Shown: piece after piece, positions 43,814-52,457 of the stretch
How positions within the stretch are numbered: the first letter of the stretch is position 1
How the letters are laid out: each line of letters starts with the position of its first letter
NCBI GenBank assembly: GCA_016713325.1
Contig: JADJPJ010000002.1
Coordinates: forward strand, 248,001 to 312,000
DNA: 64,000 nucleotides
From: Candidatus Flexifilum affinis
Lineage (GTDB): Bacteria; Chloroflexota; Anaerolineae; Aggregatilineales; Phototrophicaceae
Direction of reading: 5' to 3'
Made by a program: the position numbers and the translations under genes
Notes under the pieces: generated by a model
Told to the model about the DNA's origin: nothing
The model's input: only the letters and a program-made list of their open reading frames with translations
The model's database searches: none

Positions 43814-44632
43814 ATGGTGAGCCTGCACAGTTTTTCCATGAGCCACGACGAACTGGCGTGGCTTCTGCTTCAGATGGCGCTCCCGCCTCGCCTGGGCATG
43901 GGCGAAACTCTTTACCCGCGCGGCAGCGACCCGAAGATCGTGGAGGCCCGCCTGACGGCCGGAGGCACTGCGCTCATGGCGCGCGGGTGGGTGCGCCTCG
44001 CCCCGGATGGCAAGGCCATCGTCGACGATATGCTGGTCGCGGGCATTGGCGGGACGGCGCTGGCTGAGCGTGCGGCGTTGGGGTTCGTTCAGGAAGGGGA
44101 GCGGATGGTTAGTTTCGCTTACTACTTCCATCCCACTCTCAACATTGCGCACCGCCTTCCCGCCGGCGGTATCCATACCTTTACGATGGCCAACAGCGCA
44201 GACGAATTTGTGACGCTGATCCTCGAACAGCTCGGCCTGAATGAACTCGCCCCGGCAGACGTCCCAGAACTGGCTCTGACGAATGAGTTTAGCGAAGCGC
44301 TGAGTGGTGCTGCTCGTGCCGGAGAATCTGCCCGTGTCGAGCAACTGCTGAATGATCTCGATCTCGATGCCGTCTACGTGCAGCAGATCGGGGAGGTATT
44401 GCTCAATGCTGCCCGCCGGGTGGGCTTCGTCACACTGGCCACGACCGGCCCTACGGAGACGGGCGAGCCGCGCCTCAGCTCCTCGGGCAGTCTGGTCATC
44501 TACGACTCGCCATACGGTGCGCTTTGTCTGCATTACATGCCGGGGACTGATGATTCCGAGGGCTATGCCCTGCTCAAGCCGTATCACGCGGCGGCCGCGG
44601 CGGCGGATCTCGTTCTGCTTAATCTTACGTAA
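43814..44632 (+). CDS. Possible EspG-like secretion chaperone or T7-associated protein
   Basis: A 272-residue soluble protein with an N-terminal SHDELAWLLLQMALPP segment, an ARGWVRLAPDGKA turn and a mixed αβ body. Length and start resemble EspG-type chaperones of actinobacterial ESX systems, which bind PE/PPE substrates. The similarity is only impressionistic, and context carries most of the weight: it directly follows a WXG100-headed substrate and precedes four WXG100-like genes. It could also be an immunity protein for the preceding gene product. Confidence 0.4.
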   Translation: MVSLHSFSMSHDELAWLLLQMALPPRLGMGETLYPRGSDPKIVEARLTAGGTALMARGWVRLAPDGKAIVDDMLVAGIGGTALAERAALGFVQEGERMVSFAYYFHPTLNIAHRLPAGGIHTFTMANSADEFVTLILEQLGLNELAPADVPELALTNEFSEALSGAARAGESARVEQLLNDLDLDAVYVQQIGEVLLNAARRVGFVTLATTGPTETGEPRLSSSGSLVIYDSPYGALCLHYMPGTDDSEGYALLKPYHAAAAAADLVLLNLT

Positions 44633-44675
44633 CCCACCTTTACATAGAAATGTTGACGAATGACCTCCGACCCAC

Positions 44676-44705
44676 TTGACTTGTGAAATACACATATCAT
44701 AGACT
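44676..44705 (+). promoter_or_regulatory. Promoter of the WXG100 gene group
   Basis: TTGACT (44676-44681), an 18-bp spacer and TAGACT (44700-44705). A hairpin with arms AGACAGC/GCTGTCT (44712-44732) follows in the untranslated leader, about 88 bp before the first start codon. Confidence 0.5.
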
Positions 44706-44819
44706 ATCGCTAGACAGCCTCAGTCGCTGTCTGAAGTTCCATTTACCCTGCGGACAAGGTTTCCGGGTTATGGCGAATCGGGCATGATGTAGCCGTACAC
44801 AGAAAGGGATTTGACTCGA

Positions 44820-45125
44820 ATGCCAGCTCCAGAAGTCAAAATTGAGTACAGCGGTATGAAGGCTATCCATAATGCGACGGAGTCGCAGCGGGAATCCACC
44901 CAGCAGCTCCTCCAGCGCATTTCGGATCAGGTCGACACGCTACGTTCCGATAACTGGATTGGCGACAACGCCGACAAATTCTACAACGTGATGGACTCTG
45001 AGCTTCTCCCTGCGGTGCAGCGTCTGGTCAACGCCTTCAATTCCATGGAAGATGCCATCGACAACATCATGAGCATCTTCGAGGCCGCCGAAGACGAAGG
45101 CCGCGGACTCTTCCCGCAGAATTAA
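44820..45125 (+). CDS. WXG100-family protein
   Basis: This 101-residue all-helical protein has the turn motif NWIGDNADKFY at its centre, the W-x-G signature of ESAT-6/EsxA-type T7 substrates. It is nearly the same as the head of the protein encoded at 42629 (shared DNWIGDNAD.FY and A-A-E-x-E-x-G-x-F tail). The ATG at 44820 has AAAGGGA 9 bp upstream. Such proteins form four-helix bundles as homo- or heterodimers and leave the cell through EssC. Confidence 0.8.
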   Translation: MPAPEVKIEYSGMKAIHNATESQRESTQQLLQRISDQVDTLRSDNWIGDNADKFYNVMDSELLPAVQRLVNAFNSMEDAIDNIMSIFEAAEDEGRGLFPQN

Positions 45126-45167
45126 GCGCACAGGCATTGACCGAACTCAAGGAAAGAGGAGACTCCA

Positions 45168-45470
45168 ATGGCAGGCAACACCACAAAGATGGTCTATGCC
45201 GAAGCGGAGAAGATGGTTGAAATTCTCCACACGGGCGCGGAACAGCTTCAAGAAACCATCGATGAAATGAACAAGCTCGCTGATCTTCTGGACAATGGCG
45301 CTCTGCTCGGGATGGCCGGCGACGCCTTCGCAGCGGCGATTCGCAGCCAGTTGGTCTCGGCGGTTGACCGTCTGGCCGACAAGATGAAGGAACAGTCGGA
45401 CTACGTCCAGACCGAAATCTACGATATGCAAGAGGCCGAACGCCGCGCGCAGCAGCTTTTCCGTGACTAG
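45168..45470 (+). CDS. WXG100-like protein with Trp replaced
   Basis: A 100-residue helical hairpin. The central turn reads LLGMAGDAF, so the usual Trp is Leu and the Gly is kept. This is common in the partner subunit of WXG100 heterodimers (CFP-10/EsxB-like). The ATG at 45168 has AAAGAGGAG 6 bp upstream. It lies 42 bp after the first WXG100 gene and is probably co-expressed with it. Confidence 0.75.
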   Translation: MAGNTTKMVYAEAEKMVEILHTGAEQLQETIDEMNKLADLLDNGALLGMAGDAFAAAIRSQLVSAVDRLADKMKEQSDYVQTEIYDMQEAERRAQQLFRD

Positions 45471-45490
45471 GACCTGAGGGGAGCACAACT

Positions 45491-45829
45491 ATGGGACTCA
45501 TTGATCGTTTACTCCGTTTTGCACGTCAGGTCGTCGAGAACGTCATGCGCGACGTCCTCGGCCAGGTCAACGTCGTTGACAATCTCATTCAGCAGACCAT
45601 CCAGAGCTTCATTCGCGAAATCGTGGGCGGCGCCTGGCAGGGCACGGCGGCCGACGAGTTCGTCACCAAAGTGAATCAGGTTGTCAACCAGCAGGGCTTC
45701 CCGATGCGCGACATGGTCATGGACATCAATACCCGCCTGACCAGCGCCATCGATGTCATCGATCAGGCGGATAACAACGCCCACAACGTCGTCAATTCAC
45801 TGTCCGACGTCTTCAAGGGAATCTTCTAA
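45491..45829 (+). CDS. WXG100-family protein
   Basis: A 112-residue helical protein with the turn motif AWQGTAADEF, a classic W-x-G. The first helix is hydrophobic and longer than usual (LIDRLLRFARQVVENVMRDVLG). It is 20 bp after the previous gene in the same transcript and has AGGGGAG upstream. Likely a secreted substrate or structural cofactor of the EssC machine. Confidence 0.78.
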   Translation: MGLIDRLLRFARQVVENVMRDVLGQVNVVDNLIQQTIQSFIREIVGGAWQGTAADEFVTKVNQVVNQQGFPMRDMVMDINTRLTSAIDVIDQADNNAHNVVNSLSDVFKGIF

Positions 45830-45863
45830 GTCGGCATCCTGCACACATTGAGAGGAAATGCAG

Positions 45864-46157
45864 ATGGCTCTTGAAACCACCTATATGGATTTCGACAAGA
45901 TGAAGAGCATTTCTGAAGGTTTTCAGGATGCTGCCCAGGTGCTGAATGGCGTTGTACGTGCGCTGGAAGCGGCGATGGCGGTGCTCAAGATGACGGCGTT
46001 CGTCGGCATGGTCGGCGGCGCGGCCCTGGAGCGCTTCATCGCGGCGATCAAGCCTCGCATTGAGGAACTCGCCAAGCAGTTCACGGAGATGAGCGAAGAC
46101 ATCAACGGCGCGATGGAGGCATTCCGCGCGGCCCAGGAAGCGGGCAACTCAATCTAG
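45864..46157 (+). CDS. WXG100-like protein with Trp replaced
   Basis: A 97-residue helical hairpin with turn FVGMVGGAALERF; the Trp position is occupied by Val and the Gly is kept. The ATG at 45864 was preferred to 45858 because GAGGAA is then 5 bp upstream. With the preceding W-x-G protein it may form the second heterodimer pair of the group. Last gene before a hairpin at 46252-46276. Confidence 0.7.
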   Translation: MALETTYMDFDKMKSISEGFQDAAQVLNGVVRALEAAMAVLKMTAFVGMVGGAALERFIAAIKPRIEELAKQFTEMSEDINGAMEAFRAAQEAGNSI

Positions 46158-46251
46158 CTTTTTGGCCTCGCTTTTCTGGCTGTAGAATCCTCGCCGTTCG
46201 CTGGCGAACCTGGAACCGGGCTTGCCGCGCGACTCACGGTTTCGCACCCGC

Positions 46252-46276
46252 TGCCCCTCTCGATAAGAGAGGGGCA
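46252..46276. terminator. Hairpin after the WXG100 genes
   Basis: A 10-bp perfect stem TGCCCCTCTC/GAGAGGGGCA with a 5-nt loop lies between convergent genes. No U tract follows on either strand, so it may be a barrier structure or REP-like unit rather than a full terminator. Confidence 0.45.
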
Positions 46277-46326
46277 ACGGAACAACCAGAGAGACACCGC
46301 CCCACACCCGCGCTCAGAGAGTCGGC

Positions 46327-47547
46327 CTAAATCCCCAGTGCATTCAGCAGCACCAGCACAACCGCCCCGATAGCGCTCAACACAAACAGCAGAATCATCA
46401 CCACATAGATGGCATTGCTCGCCTCGCGTATCGACAGATTGCGCGGCTCCGGCGGAATATCCCCAAACAAGGTGATCAACTGGGTGCGCAGTTCGCCCAG
46501 TGAAGGAAAGCGCGCTGTCGGTTCTTTGGCCGTTGCCCGCATCAGGATCTCGTTCAGTTCTTTCGGCCGCGCCACATCGAGCCGCTGGAGCGGCTGAGGA
46601 CCAGGGGCATCGCTGCGCATGTCCTTGATGTCCTCGATGATCTCGTCGTCGTTGCGCAGCGCGTACTCGTAGGGCGGCTTGCCGGAGAGCAGTTCGTACA
46701 GAAGTAACCCCAGGCCGTAAACGTCGGTGGCCAGTGACAGACCGATGTAGTTCTCCGCCATGAACATTTCCGGCGCGGCATAGGCCGGGTGAACGTGATT
46801 ACGGATCTCCTGGATGCGCTGGGGCGTCAGCTTGTCGTCTTCGCTGAACATGACCCCCAGATCGAGCAGGGTGATGTGAGGTATACGCGTCTTCTGGCTG
46901 CGAGTGACAAGGATGCTGTCGGGGTTGATGCTCCCGTGGATCATTCGTTTGGTGCGATGCAGCATCGACAGCGTCTGCGACACGCCGATGGTGATGTAGG
47001 CGGCGTCACGATACCAGGGTTCCGGGTTCTCGTACAGCAGGTCGCGCAGGAACGAGCCTTCGATGTATTCCAGCACAAGATAATACTTGGTTTCGCCGCG
47101 AAACACGGCTTTGCCGTATTTCTTGGGGATGCGCGCATCTTCGTCGTCGGGGTCGAAGTCCCCACCCGAAGGAATGAAGGGCGGCAGCCAGCTCGGAATT
47201 CCGGCGAATGGTCGCTTCGCCAGTTCGGCCAGCAGAGTGGCTTCGCGCTTGAGCGCTTCCTCACTGCCCCGGTGGGCCACCTTCACTAACACTCTCTGGT
47301 CCGGTGCGCCGTCCAGGCGCTTGCGGCGCCGGCGATAGCTGCCGGGCAGCAGGTCCAGGCCCTCCCATTCCGCCTCGTAGATGGCGGCCGTGCGATAGAG
47401 GCGCAGCAGGCGCACAATTTTGATGTCGCCGATGTAATCGCCATAGGTGAAGATCGTCGGCACACTGCCCGCCGGACAATCGGTTAGCTGACACCAGAGA
47501 TGCCCATCCTGAGACATCTGCCCACACCGCGAACAGGCGAGTTTCAC
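46327..47547 (-). CDS. Zinc-ribbon pseudokinase with C-terminal membrane helix (EssB-like candidate)
   Basis: A 406-residue protein. The N-terminal zinc-ribbon-like segment has Cys pairs (CSRCGQ...CQLTDCP). The central domain is protein-kinase-like, but HRD is replaced by HGS (MIHGSINPDSIL), DFG by DLG, and no Gly-rich loop is visible. A Lys (VLVKVA) and an APE-like YAAPEMF remain. It ends with one membrane helix. Catalysis is unlikely. A cytosolic pseudokinase plus one membrane helix is the layout of EssB/YukC in T7b systems, so this may be the functional equivalent. GTG 47547 was chosen for AGGAGG 8 bp upstream. Divergent from essC. Confidence 0.7.
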   Translation of the reverse strand: MKLACSRCGQMSQDGHLWCQLTDCPAGSVPTIFTYGDYIGDIKIVRLLRLYRTAAIYEAEWEGLDLLPGSYRRRRKRLDGAPDQRVLVKVAHRGSEEALKREATLLAELAKRPFAGIPSWLPPFIPSGGDFDPDDEDARIPKKYGKAVFRGETKYYLVLEYIEGSFLRDLLYENPEPWYRDAAYITIGVSQTLSMLHRTKRMIHGSINPDSILVTRSQKTRIPHITLLDLGVMFSEDDKLTPQRIQEIRNHVHPAYAAPEMFMAENYIGLSLATDVYGLGLLLYELLSGKPPYEYALRNDDEIIEDIKDMRSDAPGPQPLQRLDVARPKELNEILMRATAKEPTARFPSLGELRTQLITLFGDIPPEPRNLSIREASNAIYVVMILLFVLSAIGAVVLVLLNALGI

Positions 47548-47628
47548 GACGATTTCCTCCTGATGCCTATCACGATGCCCAACACACTGCGGATCCCACA
47601 AAAATGTGCGCGATCCACCCTCGAACTA

Positions 47629-47634
47629 TATAAT
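47629..47634 (+). promoter_or_regulatory. Possible -10 element of the essC operon
   Basis: A perfect TATAAT lies 72 bp upstream of the essC start in the divergent gap. No clear −35 is seen. Confidence 0.3.
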
Positions 47635-47705
47635 AACCTATCTACGGTTTCGCCGCATTTGCCTCAAAAATTGTCCAGCGCGGGAAGTCGTGACGGAGGG
47701 TGGGA

Positions 47706-50700
47706 GTGCCTATTCAACCGGATTCGAGTCCAAACTACGCTGATCGCCCGCCACGCATACAGCCCGAACTCCCTCAGCGAGCAGTCCCTATCCCGTCCCC
47801 GCCAGAGGATCAGCAGCGCGCCTTTTCCCTGCGCCAGGCCATTCTCCCGCTCCTGACCATCGTCGGTTACATCATCATCAGCCTTGCCGGCCAGGGGCGC
47901 AATCTGCTCTTCATCGTGCCGATGGCTCTGTCGGTGATCTTCTCGAGCGTCTTCACCTACCTGAACTTCCGCGATGAGCGTCGTAAGTTCGACCAGAAGA
48001 AGCGCGAATACGACCTGCTGCTCGAAGAACTGCGGCGCGAGATGGTTGTCGACCATGACCGGCAGCGCGCTTTCTACAAGTACAACTACCCGGATATCGA
48101 CACCGTCCTGAACATCGACGGGTCCAGGCGCGACAGCCGCTCCGGCTCTCGCCTGTGGGAGCGGCGCAGCACCGACGAGGACTTCGGCGTTGTCCGCCTC
48201 GGCATCGGGGCGCGGCAGTCCACCGTCGTCTATGAGGTGGAGCGCGGCTCCAACGAAGAAGATCGGCAGATGAAGGACGCCATCAAGCTCGACGAAGACT
48301 CGCGCGTGGTCTTTGACGTGCCGATCACCATCCCGCTCTACCGGAGCTGGAATGTCGATCCCAAGGATGAGAAATTCCCGCTGCGCCACACCCTCGGCGT
48401 CGCCGGCAAGCCAGCGGATGTCTATCCCTTCATCCGCGCCGTTCTCGGTCACTACACGATCTTCCATGCCCCGACCGAGGCCAACCTGCTCCTCGTCGGG
48501 ACCAACCGCGCCGCCAGTTACTGGGACTGGATCTATGACCGAGGCGAGGGTTCGAAAGCGCGCGCGCCGCTGCTGAAGCACTTCATCATGCCCAAGGTGC
48601 GCGACGAAGCGGCCATCTACCCCATCTGCTTCGAAGACCCCGACGGCAAGGCGGAGATGCGCGAGAACGCCGATGTGCCGCGCTTCTGGAAGCTGCTGCG
48701 CCGCGAACTCGACAACCGTTCCCGCCGCCTCCGCGAAGACAAGGAGCGTGGGTTCAACAACATTCCTCTGCTGCTGGTCATCGTCGACATGCTCGACCCG
48801 ATTGACGACCCCGAGCGGTGGCTGCGCCAGTCGTGGCTGTCCGAAGTCGAGGCCGAGGCCGCCGTGAGCATGATCATTGACCAGGGCGCCCAGCTTGGCG
48901 CGGCGATTATCTTCCTGGTGCCTGATCGTCCGAAGATTCCCTCCGGCTGCACGGCCGTCATCGAGGTGGCTCCCGATCCCGAAGCGAAAGGGGCGGACGA
49001 TCGCATCTTCCGTTACGCCGAAGTCGGCGTCAACACGCCCCGTTACATCGGCGTCGCCGACCTGGTGCTGCCGCCGTCGTCGCGGACCCGCCGCACCGAA
49101 GGAGAGCGCGCCGTTCAGGGGCGGCTCAACCAGTACGCCCGCGAACTCCGCAAATGGGCGATACGGCAATCCTACGGCGCGGACATCCCCGATGCGGTCA
49201 CGCTGCTGGAACTGAACAATACCGCCGACATCGAGGGGCTGCGCCTGCCGGACAACTGGCAGACCTCGCTGAAAGCCACGAATAAGGACGACCAGTCCGC
49301 GGGCGGCGAGACGGCCGACTGGCTGCGCGTCGCTATCGGCCGCATGTCCAATGACGAGCCGCGCCGGCTGTATTTCAAGTCCGATGCCGATGGTGTGCAC
49401 GGCATGGTCGCGGGCGCGACCGGCAGCGGCAAGTCCGAACTGCTGACGTCGCTCATCCTCGGCCTGGGCATCAACTACGATCCGTCGATCCTCAACTTCG
49501 TGCTGATCGACTACAAGGGCGGTGGCGCCTTCGACCCCCTCAAGTCCATGCCGCACGTGGTCGATACCGTCACCAACCTCCAGCCCTCGGCGGTGGACCG
49601 CATGTTCAAGGCCATCACTGCCGAGCTCAACCGGCGGCAGGAGATCAACACCGTCACCGAATCCAAGCACATCGTGCACTATCGCCAGCGTGGCCTGCAC
49701 CTGATGCCCCCGGAAGAATTCGAGGCCAAATACAAGCGGTCCAAGGAACCCTATCCGCATCTCTTCATCATCATCGACGAGTTCGCCGAGATGATGGAAG
49801 GCGACAACGACTACAAAGAGCAGTTGAACCGCATCACCCGCCTCGGCCGCGCGCTGGGTGTCAGCCTGATCCTGGCGGCGCAGCGCCCGACCGGCGTCAC
49901 CGACCAGATGCGCTCCAACATTCAGCTTCGCATCTGCCTGCGCGTGGCCACCCCCCAGGAAAGCTCCGAGCTGCTACGCCGACCGGACGCCGCCTTTCTG
50001 CCCAACGGCATTCCCGGCCGCGGCTACGTCCAGGTCGGACAAGAGGGGATGGAACTGGTGCAGATGGCCTGGTCCGGCGCCCGCTACCGTCAGGCGCGCG
50101 GCGCGAGCGGTTCGCGGTCCGAGATCGACTGGCGGGAACTCGCGAACCGTGACGTCATCTGGATCGATCGCCTGAACATGGAGCCGGAGGAGCGTGAGTT
50201 CTTCCGTGTGCTGGTGGAGCAGATGATTGTTCTGGCCCGCGCACAGAGCGAGCCGCAGCGCAAACCCTGGCCGAACCCGCTGCCTGAATACCTCACCATG
50301 GTCGAATCCTTCCCAGAGCGGGGCGGCTATCTCGAACCCGCCGACCGGCTCTATCTGGAGACTCAGGCCGCAGCGCTTCGTCAGGGCTATCAGAACGCTT
50401 TGAGCGCTGCCGCGACCAACGAGCACCCCGAGACGGTGGCCGCGCTGCCGGTCCATCCGGGGCTGGCGCACTGGCGGCAGTACCTGCCACAGCAGGGGCA
50501 TGCGCCTTACATGTGGTCGGGCGTTGACTGGGGCGACACGACCATGCGCCCGCTCATCGGCATCATCGACGACCCGGCTGCCGCGCGTCAGCGTTTGCTT
50601 TTCGCCCGGCTGCGTCAGGGCAACGTCGCCCTGTTCGGCGCGCCCGGCTGGGGCAAATCGAACTTCCTGCGTGCCACCATCGTCAGTCTGGCGGCCACCC

Positions 50701-52457
50701 ACTCGCCGGATGAACTGCACATCTACGTCCTCGACTTCGGCTCGCAGGCCCTGACCATCCTGGAAGGCCTGCCGCACGTCGGCGCCGTCATCACCGCCGA
50801 CGAGATCGAGCGCATCGAACGCCTGCTTCGCCTGTTGGACGCCACCATTGAGCGGCGCGTGCGTCTCTTCCGCGAGGAGAGCGCCAATGATTTGTACAGC
50901 TACAACCGTCAGCACCGCGACAAGCCGCTGCCGTCTATCCTCATTGCCATCGACAACGTGGTAGAGATCAAAGAGTCGATGGAGAACCTCTACGGCACCT
51001 TCGTCAGCCTGGCCCGCGAGGGTGGCCGCGCCGGCGTGCACATGATCGCCACAGGCGAGGGCACCACCTCCTTCGGTAAGCTCTTCAACCTGTTCACCGA
51101 GCGCATGACTCTGCGCCTCGCCGACGCGACCGAGTACATGTCGATCGTCGGGCGCGGCATCCGCTACATCGACGAGATCGCCGGTCGCGGCGCTGTCTCG
51201 ATCGAGCGCACGCCGATGGAGTTCCAGGTTGCTGTCGCCGCCGCGCCGGATCAGGACGACCGCGCCGCCGGCCGCGACGAGACCGCCGTGCTGCGTTCCC
51301 TGGTGAGCAAGATGCGTGACGCCTGGGTGGCTTCCGGCAAGGGACGCGCCGGTCTGCCCGAACACATCGAGCGTCTGCCCGACTTCGTCACTTTCCGCGA
51401 GGTGCTCGACCTGGGCGAGGCGGAAGTCGGTGAGAAGGACATCGTCGGCAAGCAGATCGCTCTGGTCGGCATTGACGATGCCACGCTCCTGCCTGCTCAG
51501 GTCGACTTCAAGCGCGCCCAGCACTTCCTCATCGGCGGGCAGCAGCAAAGCGGTAAGACCACCGCCATGCGCGACATTCTGCTCTCGCTGGCGCTCTACA
51601 ACAGCCCCGACGAGTTGGCCATCGTGCTGGTGGACCGTCAGAACACGCTGCCCTACTACGCCGGTGGGGTACGGAGCTTCCTCGATCTCCCGCATGTCAT
51701 CGCCGGGGTCAGCGAGCCCGAAGAGCTGAAAGAGGTCCTTCGCCACCTGCGCTACGAGTTCAACGACATGCCGGTGGAGGCCAACAAGCCGCTGCGCCAC
51801 CTCTTCGTCTTCATCGACAACTACGACGACTTCGAGGAGATGGGTGTGAAACCGGCCGATCTGGCGCCCCTGACGCGCTTCAAGCCTGGGCGCCCGCTTG
51901 TCCACTTCGTCGTCGCCGGCTCGGACATCAAGCTCAAGACCGCCGACGACCTCACCCGCCGCATTGCCCGTGGCGGCCTGGCTATGGAGAACAAGACGGC
52001 CCAGTCGTCGCCCTTCAACGCCAACCTGAAGAAGGCCGTGCGCGAGGCCGAACTTCCGCTTGCGCGCGCCTTTCTGATCAGTTCCGGCCAGGCGCGCATG
52101 GTCCAGGTCGCCAGCCTGACTAGCGCCGTCGAAGGCGAAGCGCCGGAAAATGTGCTGGATCGGCTCATCTTCACCGCCATGCGCAAATTCCGGTCGAACA
52201 AGGCCGAGTGGAGACCCATCGTCGCCAGCGAGGAAGGCAAGGGGACCTCCGAGGAGCCGACCTACTCGCCCCGTCAGATCGTCTGGATACGCGAGCAGGT
52301 GGCCAAAAAGATGGGCTTCAGCGTCGGAGCGCTGGAATCCATTCCCGAAGACGATATCCTTCGTCAGGCGAATGAGTACGATATTCTCGATCAGGTTCCC
52401 AGTGACGAGTCGCTCAACGGGGCGGGCGCTGCGACCTCGCAAAAGGATACGCCATGA
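47706..52457 (+). CDS. EssC/EccC-type FtsK/SpoIIIE ATPase of a type VII secretion system
   Basis: A 1583-residue membrane ATPase with two membrane helices (about 45-90). After a linker domain come three FtsK-like ATPase domains. The first has GATGSGKS at ~570 and a full Walker B DEF (LFIIIDEFAEMM at ~686). The second has GAPGWGKS at ~978 with IAIDNV. The third has GGQQQSGKT at ~1277 with VFIDNY. The weak Walker B in domains 2 and 3 is usual, since these bind substrate and regulate domain 1. No N-terminal FHA pair is seen, unlike firmicute EssC. GTG 47706 was chosen for GGAGGG 5 bp upstream. Its stop overlaps the next gene (ATGA). Confidence 0.92.
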   Translation: MPIQPDSSPNYADRPPRIQPELPQRAVPIPSPPEDQQRAFSLRQAILPLLTIVGYIIISLAGQGRNLLFIVPMALSVIFSSVFTYLNFRDERRKFDQKKREYDLLLEELRREMVVDHDRQRAFYKYNYPDIDTVLNIDGSRRDSRSGSRLWERRSTDEDFGVVRLGIGARQSTVVYEVERGSNEEDRQMKDAIKLDEDSRVVFDVPITIPLYRSWNVDPKDEKFPLRHTLGVAGKPADVYPFIRAVLGHYTIFHAPTEANLLLVGTNRAASYWDWIYDRGEGSKARAPLLKHFIMPKVRDEAAIYPICFEDPDGKAEMRENADVPRFWKLLRRELDNRSRRLREDKERGFNNIPLLLVIVDMLDPIDDPERWLRQSWLSEVEAEAAVSMIIDQGAQLGAAIIFLVPDRPKIPSGCTAVIEVAPDPEAKGADDRIFRYAEVGVNTPRYIGVADLVLPPSSRTRRTEGERAVQGRLNQYARELRKWAIRQSYGADIPDAVTLLELNNTADIEGLRLPDNWQTSLKATNKDDQSAGGETADWLRVAIGRMSNDEPRRLYFKSDADGVHGMVAGATGSGKSELLTSLILGLGINYDPSILNFVLIDYKGGGAFDPLKSMPHVVDTVTNLQPSAVDRMFKAITAELNRRQEINTVTESKHIVHYRQRGLHLMPPEEFEAKYKRSKEPYPHLFIIIDEFAEMMEGDNDYKEQLNRITRLGRALGVSLILAAQRPTGVTDQMRSNIQLRICLRVATPQESSELLRRPDAAFLPNGIPGRGYVQVGQEGMELVQMAWSGARYRQARGASGSRSEIDWRELANRDVIWIDRLNMEPEEREFFRVLVEQMIVLARAQSEPQRKPWPNPLPEYLTMVESFPERGGYLEPADRLYLETQAAALRQGYQNALSAAATNEHPETVAALPVHPGLAHWRQYLPQQGHAPYMWSGVDWGDTTMRPLIGIIDDPAAARQRLLFARLRQGNVALFGAPGWGKSNFLRATIVSLAATHSPDELHIYVLDFGSQALTILEGLPHVGAVITADEIERIERLLRLLDATIERRVRLFREESANDLYSYNRQHRDKPLPSILIAIDNVVEIKESMENLYGTFVSLAREGGRAGVHMIATGEGTTSFGKLFNLFTERMTLRLADATEYMSIVGRGIRYIDEIAGRGAVSIERTPMEFQVAVAAAPDQDDRAAGRDETAVLRSLVSKMRDAWVASGKGRAGLPEHIERLPDFVTFREVLDLGEAEVGEKDIVGKQIALVGIDDATLLPAQVDFKRAQHFLIGGQQQSGKTTAMRDILLSLALYNSPDELAIVLVDRQNTLPYYAGGVRSFLDLPHVIAGVSEPEELKEVLRHLRYEFNDMPVEANKPLRHLFVFIDNYDDFEEMGVKPADLAPLTRFKPGRPLVHFVVAGSDIKLKTADDLTRRIARGGLAMENKTAQSSPFNANLKKAVREAELPLARAFLISSGQARMVQVASLTSAVEGEAPENVLDRLIFTAMRKFRSNKAEWRPIVASEEGKGTSEEPTYSPRQIVWIREQVAKKMGFSVGALESIPEDDILRQANEYDILDQVPSDESLNGAGAATSQKDTP

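Noticed and set aside
47664..49760. Long open frame on the minus strand (about 700 codons)
   Set aside because: It is antisense to essC, whose three ATPase domains are unmistakable. GC-rich codons create such shadow frames; the product is rich in Asp/Val/Gly/Arg without motifs.
49974..52442. Minus-strand frame of about 820 codons
   Set aside because: Same reason: a shadow of the essC second half, with no ribosome site and no recognisable domain.
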